In this document: in pieces, positions 1 to 5,220 of the stretch
Position numbering within the stretch: the first letter of the stretch is position 1
How the letters are laid out: each line of letters starts with the position of its first letter
Assembly (NCBI GenBank): GCA_016201195.1
Contig: JACQDI010000853.1
Location: 1 to 6,140, forward strand
Length of the DNA: 6,140 bases
Source of the DNA: Acidobacteriota bacterium
Lineage (GTDB): Bacteria; Acidobacteriota; Terriglobia; Bryobacterales; JACQDG01
Reading direction: 5' to 3'
The notes under the pieces: generated by a model
The model's input: the letters and a program-made list of their open reading frames with translations, nothing else
Told to the model about the DNA's origin: nothing
The model's database searches: none
Made by a program: the position numbers and the translations under genes

Positions 1-1644
1 CATACGGATCGACTGGTAAAGCGCTTCGGCCAGCTCGAACACCCGCGCCCGCCGGTCCGTGGCCACGGGCCCGGCGTCGAGCGCGTGTTCGGCTCGGGTC
101 ATCGCCGGCAGCGACCCGATCTTCGGCGCTTGGCGCAGTTCCTCCATCGCCTTCTCCTCGAGGGCGGTTTCGTGGAGCAGGCGGCTGCGTGTGTACGCGT
201 CGTAATACGCGCGATAGAGCGCTTGCTGGAAGCGCCAGTTGAGCAAATCCTGGGGCGTAGCCGCGCGCTCCATCGTCTGGAACTGGGCGAGCGTGGTCTC
301 GACGCCTTGATTCGTGAGCAGGGGTCCCCGCCAGTTGCGCTCCAGAGCCAGCAAACCCTGGGCGAAATCTTCGGTGAGGCGGTCGGAGATGAAGTAGCGA
401 CTGTATTCCCGCAGGATGCCGACTACGTTCGCCTCCGGGTTCCAGCCGAGCGCGCTCCACACGACCTTGTTCACGTCGTCGTTGCAGCCTTCCGAATACG
501 TGAGGAATCCGATGGTCAGCGGCTGCAACAGCCGGAAGATCCGCGCTTGGTCAAGCGGCCGCGGGTTGATCCCCTCGCGCGCCTCGGTCGCCGCGTACGC
601 GATGTCCCAATCGGGGACCGGATACTGCGCATGCCGGCTGTGGGTGATGTCCGGGTAATGCCGGATCGGATATTTCGCGGGAACCGCCTCACGCAATTGC
701 TTCAGGTTCACCCGGATCTGCGGCCCGAATACGACGCCCGAGAGCCACGCGGGCTGCTCATTCCTCAGGATGCCGTAGAACTCGTCCAGCCACGCCTGGT
801 TGAAGCTCTGCGGCGAAACCCACATCTGCGCCTTAGGGTGGTAGCGGTGCAGGTTTTGCGTCTGCTTCTCAAGCAGGGCCAATAGGTATTTCGGCTGGGT
901 ATGGCCGGGGTCGCCGCCGGGAACGAACACGGCGTCGATGCGCGGCAGCTTGCGGAACACCTCGCCCCACTCGTTCAGGGCGAACTCGACGGTCTTCGGA
1001 TCCGAGTAGTCCTTGTCCATCGCCGGATACCAGATCCAAATGTCGAGCCCGTAATCTTTCAGCGCCTGCGACATCCCGATCATCATTTCCATCGGAGGCA
1101 GGGGGAAGTGGGGACTCCACGCGTCATCATCGGAGCGCGGCGGGATCAGCTCCACGGCGTTCGTGCCGAATACCGCCAGGTCTCGAATGTATTGCTCCCA
1201 CATGGGCAGCGACCACGCGTCGAAGGAGTTGGTCTTGGGCCGGTAACCGAGCTGGTGCCCGCGGAGACTGTACTTGGGAGCAGTGGTGATGTTGAGCGCG
1301 TCGGAGAGGGTGATGGACTGCGGCCGCATCCGCAGCGAGCGGAGCAGGTGGCCGGCGCCGAACAGCACCCCGCGCGCGTCGTTGCCGCTGACGACGACCG
1401 ACCCATTCGCAACGCGGATACGGTAGCCTTCGGAGGGTCCTCCGGCGGCGCGCTCGAGCACGACCGCCGGACGGTCTGAGGGACGCGAGGCGGCCGTGAC
1501 CCAGCGGATCTGGCTTCGCTTTTCCACCTCCTCCACCAGCATGGTTGCGGCTTTCCCGGGGGCCGCCACTACCACCGCGCGCGTCAGATCGAGGTCCGCG
1601 GCCTGGCCCGCTGCCGCGATCAGGGCGAGTAACAGCGGCTTCAT
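1..1644 (-). CDS. Secreted glycoside-hydrolase-like protein (GH67/GH20-type N-terminal domain plus probable TIM barrel), 3' end outside window
   Basis: An open frame of 548 codons runs from an ATG at 1644 to the left edge without a stop, so the C-terminus is missing. The first 16 residues (MKPLLLALIAAAGQA) look like a signal peptide cleaved near GQA/A, which suggests export. Residues about 20-112 resemble the alpha/beta domain that precedes the catalytic barrel in GH67 glucuronidases and GH20 hexosaminidases, ending in the typical turn NDARGVLFGAGHLLRSLR (88-105). From about 125 to 400 there is barrel-like sequence: RGHQLGYRP (128-136), NAVELIPP (162-169), VPGGDPGH (241-248) and YSEGCNDDVNK (383-393). 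The rest is mostly helical. Acidic candidates E165, D245 and E385 sit at strand ends, but I cannot assign catalytic residues, substrate or exact GH family. The start is fixed by the signal peptide and by a 4-base ATGA overlap with the hydrolase upstream, which implies coupled translation; the upstream GGGAA is only a weak ribosome site. The reading frame is well supported, the function moderately. Confidence 0.8.
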   Translation of the reverse strand, partial: MKPLLLALIAAAGQAADLDLTRAVVVAAPGKAATMLVEEVEKRSQIRWVTAASRPSDRPAVVLERAAGGPSEGYRIRVANGSVVVSGNDARGVLFGAGHLLRSLRMRPQSITLSDALNITTAPKYSLRGHQLGYRPKTNSFDAWSLPMWEQYIRDLAVFGTNAVELIPPRSDDDAWSPHFPLPPMEMMIGMSQALKDYGLDIWIWYPAMDKDYSDPKTVEFALNEWGEVFRKLPRIDAVFVPGGDPGHTQPKYLLALLEKQTQNLHRYHPKAQMWVSPQSFNQAWLDEFYGILRNEQPAWLSGVVFGPQIRVNLKQLREAVPAKYPIRHYPDITHSRHAQYPVPDWDIAYAATEAREGINPRPLDQARIFRLLQPLTIGFLTYSEGCNDDVNKVVWSALGWNPEANVVGILREYSRYFISDRLTEDFAQGLLALERNWRGPLLTNQGVETTLAQFQTMERAATPQDLLNWRFQQALYRAYYDAYTRSRLLHETALEEKAMEELRQAPKIGSLPAMTRAEHALDAGPVATDRRARVFELAEALYQSIRM

Positions 1645-2576
1645 CGAATGAATTCCCGGATGTAGCGATTGATGAGCTCGGGTTTTTCGTGGATCACCCA
1701 GTGCGAGCCGTCGGGGATCCGCTTGACCGTCATCTCGGGAACGAACTTTTCCAGGCCGTCCAGGTTGCCGGTGAGCAGCGCTGTGTCCTTCTCGCCCCAA
1801 ATCACCAGCGTCCGCACCTTCACCGTGAGGGCCGCAGGATCCACGGCGAAGTTGCCACTCGCCGCGCCGCCGTCCCCGGTGGGCGGGCCGACGCGCGCCG
1901 CCCGGTAGTAATTCAACCCGCCGGTCAGCGCACCCGGCTGCGACCAGGCGTCGATGTAGGCTTTGCGGTCCTGCTCGGTGAAGCGGCCCTCCTTCAGGCC
2001 GGCGCCCAAAACGATGTTGACCAGTAGGGAATAATTGTTGGCTGAGAGCGTTTCTTCGGCTTTCTCGCCGCGGAACATCAGCATGTACTGGCTGGCCTTC
2101 TGCTGGGCCGCGTTCTCGCGCAGCTCGCGCTGGAAGATGCCCGGATGCGGCGCGTTGATGATGACGAGTTTTTCGAGCGTCTCCGGGTGCGCCAGGGCGT
2201 AGGCCCAGGCCACCGCGCCGCCCCAGTCGTGCCCCACCAGGATGAACTTCTTGTGTCCGAATTTTACCGCCAGCGCGTGAACGTCCTCCACCAGGTTCCG
2301 CATCCGGTAGGCATCGATCTCGGCGGGCCTCGACGAGAGGTTGTACCCACGCATGTCCGGCGCTACCGCCCGGTGGTGCCGCCCAAACTCGGCGAGCTGG
2401 TTTTTCCACTCGTACCAGAACTCCGGGAAGCCATGCAGGAACAGGATCAGTTTGCCCTTCCCGGCGCTCGCGTAGTGGAGGCGCACGCCGTTCACTTCGG
2501 CATATTCATGTTTGACCATGGGGGCACACAAAGCCACAGAGGCACAGAGACACAGAGACAACAGAAATGTCTTCAT
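1641..2576 (-). CDS. Alpha/beta hydrolase, epoxide hydrolase type
   Basis: A 311-residue alpha/beta-hydrolase fold protein. Numbering from the ATG at 2576: the oxyanion-hole motif is HGFPEFWYEW (48-57), the nucleophile elbow is GHDWGG with Asp117, the acid is Asp264 in WGEKD, and the base is His292 in GSHW. An Asp nucleophile together with LNYYRA (221-226), which matches the LNWYR tyrosine of soluble epoxide hydrolases, favours epoxide opening through an alkyl-enzyme ester. Haloalkanoate dehalogenases share much of this pattern and are the main alternative. The start is uncertain. ATG 2576 gives an ATGA overlap with sppA and a hydrophobic leader (MKTFLLSLCLCASVALCAP), with GGTGA upstream as a possible ribosome site. 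However, that leader is encoded by an 8-bp direct repeat, and homology to the family begins only after Met20 (ATG at 2519), where no ribosome site is visible. If the leader is used the enzyme is exported; if not it is cytoplasmic. The end overlaps the next gene by 4 bases, so it is the middle gene of a probable operon. Confidence 0.92.
   Translation of the reverse strand: MKTFLLSLCLCASVALCAPMVKHEYAEVNGVRLHYASAGKGKLILFLHGFPEFWYEWKNQLAEFGRHHRAVAPDMRGYNLSSRPAEIDAYRMRNLVEDVHALAVKFGHKKFILVGHDWGGAVAWAYALAHPETLEKLVIINAPHPGIFQRELRENAAQQKASQYMLMFRGEKAEETLSANNYSLLVNIVLGAGLKEGRFTEQDRKAYIDAWSQPGALTGGLNYYRAARVGPPTGDGGAASGNFAVDPAALTVKVRTLVIWGEKDTALLTGNLDGLEKFVPEMTVKRIPDGSHWVIHEKPELINRYIREFIR
2535..2558. 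repeat. Three-copy 8-bp direct repeat (CACAGAG+R) within the start of the hydrolase gene
   Basis: On the plus strand CACAGAGG, CACAGAGA and CACAGAGA follow each other without a gap, flanked by related CACA and CAACAG words (about 2525-2565). On the minus strand the core reads as codons for SLCLCASV, residues 7-14 of the hydrolase leader. From memory, CACAGAG-rich tracts of this type are dispersed between genes in many bacterial genomes and often produce doubtful N-termini ending in CLCASVALC-like strings. Three 8-bp units equal eight codons, so the array keeps the frame open. Confidence 0.75.
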
Positions 2577-4315
2577 TGGACGGTCACCACATAGGGAGCC
2601 ACCTTAAGCAGGCCGCCGCGGAGCAGCGCGCGCCAGTGGGCCGTCACCCCCAACTTGCGGCGCAGCGCGGCGAGCACAGCGTCCTCGCCGGCCATGCCGC
2701 CCAGGCGCGACATCAGTATATCCAATAACTTCTTCTCCGGGGGATAGGGGACCAGGGTCACCTTGTCGTCGGGCCGCAGCTTGGCCCGTTCTTTGAGCAT
2801 GGCGACGGCGCGGTCGAATCCGCCCAACTCGTCCACCAGGCCGTTCTGCTTGGCCTGCGAGCCGAGCCAGACGCGGCCCTGGGCAAGCAGCTCGATCTCG
2901 TCCCACTTCTTCTGGCGCGCGTCGGCGACCTTCTGCACAAAATCGCGGTAGACGGTGTTCATCTGCTCGAGCACCTGCTGGCGCTCGGCCGGCGTGAAGT
3001 TGCGGTAGTCGGTATCGTACTCGGCGTTCTTGCCCCGGCTGAGGATCTCCTTCTTCACCCCGATCTTGTCGTAGAGGCCGCGCAGGTTGAACTTGCCGTA
3101 CACCACGCCGATGGAGCCGGTGAAGGTGCCGGGATAGGCCACGATCGGGTCGCCGGACATGGCCATGTAGTAACCGCCCGAGGCGGCCACGTCGGACATG
3201 GAAATCACCACTGGCTTCTTGGCGTGCAGCAGGTTCATCTCGCGCCAGATCTGGTCGCTGGCAAAGGCGTCCCCGCCCGGCGAATCGATGCGCACGATCA
3301 CGCCCTTGATGCTCTTGTCTTCGCTCACCTCGTGCAGCAGGCGGGAGAAGCTGTCGCCGCCGATGCCCTGGTCGCCCCCGAGCGGGTCCAACTCGTCCTC
3401 GCCCGCGGCGATGGACCCCGACGCGTAGACCAGCGCCACGCGGCTGCCGCCGGCCAAGCCCAACGACTCGAGGCTGATCTTGTTGTAGTTTTCCGGCTTT
3501 AGTTTCTTGACCGACTTGACCTTGGCCAGCTTTTTCACCTCGTCGAAAACCTGGTCTTCGTAGAACAGCCCGTCGGCAAAACCTGCGCTCAGCGCCCGCC
3601 CGGGCAGGAACGGTCCCTCGTCGAGTCTCGCCCGCACCTGCTCCGGAGTCATCCGCCGGCCCCGGCCCACCGTGGTGAGGATGTTGTCGAGCACGCTGTC
3701 CAGGATCGAGTTGGTGACCTCGCGGTAGGCCTCGGACATTTTGTTTTCCGTGAACGGCTCGGAAAAGCTCTTGTACTTGCCGATGTGCTCCAGGTTGGCC
3801 TCCACTCCGATCTTGGCCAGCGTGTCCTTGAAGAACATCGCCTCCGCCCGCAGGCCCTTCACGTCCAGCAGGCCTTCCGGGGCCAGGTAGATCTTATCGG
3901 CGGCTGTGGCCAGGTAATACTCCCGCATGCGGGCCGTCTGAATGAACGCCAGCAGGGGCTTCTTGGATTTCTTGAACTCTTCGAGGTCGGCGTGGATCTC
4001 CTGGGTCTTGGCCCACCCGATGAGCAGGTCGTGGGGCTTGACGACGACGGCGTTCACCCTCTTGTCGACCGCCGCCTTCCGTAAAATATCGTGCACTTCC
4101 TTGAGCGTCGGCTTCAGGCCCCGCTGCAGCAGGACCAACTCCAGGTTGGCCGGATTGCGCTCCACGATCTCCCCGCTCAGATCGAGCACCAGGGTGGAGT
4201 CCTGAGCCACGCTTGGCGCCTTCGCGGAAAACGAAGCCGCGATCGCCACCAGCACGACCACCAGAAAAACGCACAGAAACACCCCAGTGATCACACCAAG
4301 GAGAAATTTCGCCAT
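2573..4315 (-). CDS. sppA: Signal peptide peptidase SppA, long (67K) form
   Basis: A 580-residue membrane-bound serine protease of family S49, which in other bacteria degrades signal peptides left after secretion. Residues 4-28 form one hydrophobic membrane anchor; the rest should lie on the outer face of the cytoplasmic membrane. The protein has the two tandem domains of the long form. The N-terminal domain carries the general base Lys182 in GKYKSFSEPF (179-188). The C-terminal domain carries DSPGGDAFAS (344-353) and the nucleophile Ser379 in VAASGGYYM, followed by the GTFTGSIGVV strand (396-405). The Lys-Ser spacing of 197 matches E. coli SppA (200, Lys209 and Ser409) and the length is close to its 618 residues. 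The ATG is preceded by GAGGAG three bases upstream and a possible -10 box in the 30-base gap after vapC. The stop overlaps the hydrolase start by 4 bases (ATGA), so sppA is probably the first gene of a three-gene operon. No key residue is missing. Confidence 0.96.
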   Translation of the reverse strand: MAKFLLGVITGVFLCVFLVVVLVAIAASFSAKAPSVAQDSTLVLDLSGEIVERNPANLELVLLQRGLKPTLKEVHDILRKAAVDKRVNAVVVKPHDLLIGWAKTQEIHADLEEFKKSKKPLLAFIQTARMREYYLATAADKIYLAPEGLLDVKGLRAEAMFFKDTLAKIGVEANLEHIGKYKSFSEPFTENKMSEAYREVTNSILDSVLDNILTTVGRGRRMTPEQVRARLDEGPFLPGRALSAGFADGLFYEDQVFDEVKKLAKVKSVKKLKPENYNKISLESLGLAGGSRVALVYASGSIAAGEDELDPLGGDQGIGGDSFSRLLHEVSEDKSIKGVIVRIDSPGGDAFASDQIWREMNLLHAKKPVVISMSDVAASGGYYMAMSGDPIVAYPGTFTGSIGVVYGKFNLRGLYDKIGVKKEILSRGKNAEYDTDYRNFTPAERQQVLEQMNTVYRDFVQKVADARQKKWDEIELLAQGRVWLGSQAKQNGLVDELGGFDRAVAMLKERAKLRPDDKVTLVPYPPEKKLLDILMSRLGGMAGEDAVLAALRRKLGVTAHWRALLRGGLLKVAPYVVTVQ

Positions 4316-4318
4316 GGA

Positions 4319-4340
4319 CTCCTCACAACCCTCAATTATA
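4319..4340 (-). promoter_or_regulatory. Possible sppA promoter (-10) and ribosome binding site
   Basis: In the short gap between the vapC stop and sppA the minus strand reads TATAAT (4340-4335) and then GAGGAG (4324-4319), three bases before the ATG. Transcription from this -10 would start near 4328 and give a 5' leader of only about 13 bases that still holds the ribosome site. No good -35 is seen 16-18 bases upstream (CTGCTG at 17), and the box is not an extended -10. The ribosome site is solid; the promoter is a weak inference. It would let sppA be expressed apart from the toxin-antitoxin pair. Confidence 0.45.
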
Positions 4341-4345
4341 CGCGG

Positions 4346-4765
4346 CTACCGGGCGGGCAGCAGACGCAGGCTCAGGCCGCTCTTCAGCCGATAGATCGAA
4401 AAATCACGCCGGTCGAGGGTGAAAATGGTGTCGATACCTTCCCGCTCGGCAAGGTAGACCAGGGCGGCGTCTGCTACTTGAGCGCCTATGTTTTCGTAGC
4501 GCCGCAGGAAATCGGCAATCCAGGCTGGAGCGCGCTCGTCCAGATCGAGAGCTCGGAACATGCCCGTGTCGAAGCCCCGCAGCAGTTCCTGAACTCCGAC
4601 GGGCTCGTAGCGAAGCAGCCAGCAGGCCTCCGTGATCACCGGCCAGCAGGTGAACAGCGGCGGGGCAAGCTTGCGAGCCTGCTGTGCGCACGATTGGTGG
4701 TGTTCCTCGCGGGTGGAAACCAGTGCCACCAGCGGGCCGGCGTCGACAAGCACGCGCCCGGTCAT
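4346..4765 (-). CDS. PIN-domain ribonuclease toxin (VapC-like)
   Basis: A 139-residue single-domain PIN protein, the usual toxin length. PIN toxins are Mg-dependent endoribonucleases that cut particular RNAs, often tRNA or rRNA, when freed from their antitoxin. The acidic metal-binding set is complete: Asp8 in VLVDAGPLVALV, Glu46 in VITEACWLL, Asp99 in VADAALVYLAE and Asp118 in TLDRRDFSIYR, with Asp121 nearby. The protein therefore looks active. Its ATG shares one base with the antitoxin stop (TGATG) and the ribosome site ahead of it is poor, so translation probably depends on ribosomes finishing the antitoxin; this keeps toxin levels below antitoxin. The family is clear. The RNA target cannot be read from sequence, and I do not assign a numbered vapC symbol. 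Confidence 0.92.
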   Translation of the reverse strand: MTGRVLVDAGPLVALVSTREEHHQSCAQQARKLAPPLFTCWPVITEACWLLRYEPVGVQELLRGFDTGMFRALDLDERAPAWIADFLRRYENIGAQVADAALVYLAEREGIDTIFTLDRRDFSIYRLKSGLSLRLLPAR

Positions 4766-5013
4766 CAGCGGCCAAAGCCCTTGAAATACTTCTTGTTTGT
4801 CGCCAGATCGCGTGGGCCGGTTTTCACCGCGCCCAGCAAACCAGTTCTCAGGGCCAGGTCGTAGCAGCTTTCAACGCGACTGCCATTGACAAAATACTGG
4901 TCCAGGGCTTCGCGCACCAAGTCAGATGCGGTCTTCCCCTGGGTGGTCGCCTGCTGCACCAGCCGCCGGCGCAGTGCCGGAGTCAGCCGGATTGAAATGC
5001 GATCGGTGGCCAT
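4765..5013 (-). CDS. Ribbon-helix-helix antitoxin (VapB/CopG type)
   Basis: An 82-residue antitoxin that should bind and silence the PIN toxin encoded next and repress its own operon. Residues 4-10 (DRISIRL) form the DNA-contacting beta strand; helices at about 11-22 and 28-42 complete a ribbon-helix-helix fold that dimerises on DNA. The tail from about 46 on, with YDLALRTGLLG, TGPRDL and NKKYFKGFGR, is the toxin-binding extension common in antitoxins paired with PIN proteins. The frame is open back to 5211, but the start at 5013 is preferred: the fold begins there, and the -10 box TATAAT at 5026-5021 overlaps the in-frame ATG at 5022, so an earlier start would not lie on the mRNA. No ribosome site is seen before ATG 5013, which fits a leaderless message. 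The stop overlaps the toxin start by one base. Confidence 0.9.
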   Translation of the reverse strand: MATDRISIRLTPALRRRLVQQATTQGKTASDLVREALDQYFVNGSRVESCYDLALRTGLLGAVKTGPRDLATNKKYFKGFGR

Positions 5014-5042
5014 GTCTGACATTATAGCAGATTTGTCTGACA
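5013..5042. promoter_or_regulatory. Twin operator: two copies of TGTCTGACA, 21 bp apart
   Basis: TGTCTGACA occurs at 5013-5021 and again, identical, at 5034-5042. Each copy is a pseudo-palindrome (TGTC-N-GACA), so each suits a symmetric dimer. The 21-bp centre-to-centre distance is two helical turns and places both sites on one DNA face. They bracket the -10 box and cover about +2 to -7 and -20 to -28, so occupancy would block RNA polymerase. The likely ligand is the ribbon-helix-helix antitoxin encoded immediately downstream, alone or with its toxin; that is an inference from location and from how such operons usually work. Confidence 0.6.
5021..5029 (-). promoter_or_regulatory. Extended -10 promoter of the toxin-antitoxin operon
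   Basis: Read on the minus strand, 5029-5021 is TGCTATAAT, a perfect extended -10 (TGnTATAAT). With the usual 6-7 base gap, transcription starts at 5014 or 5013, which is the first base of the antitoxin ATG or one before it. The predicted mRNA is therefore leaderless. No convincing -35 is seen 17 bases upstream (ATGTGC), which an extended -10 can tolerate. Confidence 0.65.
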
Positions 5043-5079
5043 CGCACATTTGTAACATAGCCGCGACCGGGAGGGAGCA

Positions 5080-5106
5080 GATTTCGCGGGACGAAAAGAC
5101 GAAATC
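5080..5106. repeat. Small inverted repeat GATTTCG/CGAAATC
   Basis: Arms at 5080-5086 and 5100-5106 match perfectly over 7 bases with a 13-base loop. It lies between the hairpin pair and the vapB promoter. A 7-base match over this distance could arise by chance. It has no clear T-run on either strand, so I do not call it a terminator. Confidence 0.3.
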
Positions 5107-5129
5107 CCCAAGACGGTTAAGCGCCCGGA

Positions 5130-5165
5130 AGCCGGGCTGAAGCCCGGCTGCGGACTCAAGTCCGC
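5130..5165. repeat. Two abutting perfect hairpins (REP-like element)
   Basis: Hairpin 1 has arms AGCCGGGCT (5130-5138) and AGCCCGGCT (5141-5149) with GA between. Hairpin 2 follows with no spacer: arms GCGGACT (5150-5156) and AGTCCGC (5159-5165) with CA between. Folded as RNA they would form stems closed by TGAA and TCAA loops. The pair lies 56 bases past the alaX stop and could slow transcription or protect the 3' end of its mRNA, but no U-run follows on the minus strand, so a classic intrinsic terminator is not shown. The related loop design suggests a dispersed palindromic repeat; copy number cannot be seen here. Confidence 0.75.
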
Positions 5166-5171
5166 CCCACA

Positions 5172-5219
5172 CCGCCTCTCCAGCACCACCCGGAAGCCGA
5201 TGTTGATCCACGATCCGCA
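5172..5219 (-). pseudogene. Possible relic of a formylglycine-generating-enzyme (SUMF1) domain C-terminus
   Basis: Right after the alaX stop, in another frame, 16 codons read CGSWINIGFRVVLERR. GGSW and GFRVVL are the marks of the last part of FGE-sulfatase/SUMF1-type domains, but here they are only a few residues apart, as if the segment between had been deleted. There is no start, no stop nearby and no ribosome site. It is too short to be sure and may be chance. Confidence 0.25.
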
Positions 5220-5220
5220 G

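Noticed and set aside
85..885. A 266-codon plus-strand open frame.
   Set aside because: It lies wholly antisense to the glycoside-hydrolase-like gene, is Arg/Leu/Val-rich as expected from the opposite strand of GC-rich coding DNA, and shows no recognisable domain.
901..2027. Plus-strand open frames at 901-1479 and 1545-2027.
   Set aside because: They are antisense to two well-supported minus-strand genes and show no family motifs or ribosome sites.
2557..2576. Lipoprotein signal in the hydrolase leader (VALC).
   Set aside because: The residue before the cysteine is Leu, where a lipobox needs Gly, Ala or Ser, so lipid attachment is not supported.
4091..4864. A 257-codon plus-strand open frame spanning the vapC/sppA junction.
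   Set aside because: It is antisense to the PIN toxin, whose full acidic residue set is intact, and to the SppA N-terminus; its sequence resembles no known fold.
5130..5165. Intrinsic terminator for alaX.
   Set aside because: Strong GC stems are present but no T-run follows on either strand, so only a repeat or hairpin element is reported.
5014..5211. N-terminal extension of the antitoxin frame, to a GTG at 5211.
   Set aside because: The extra 66 residues would run through the hairpin pair, the operators and the -10 box, and carry no domain. The ribbon-helix-helix fold starts at the ATG at 5013.
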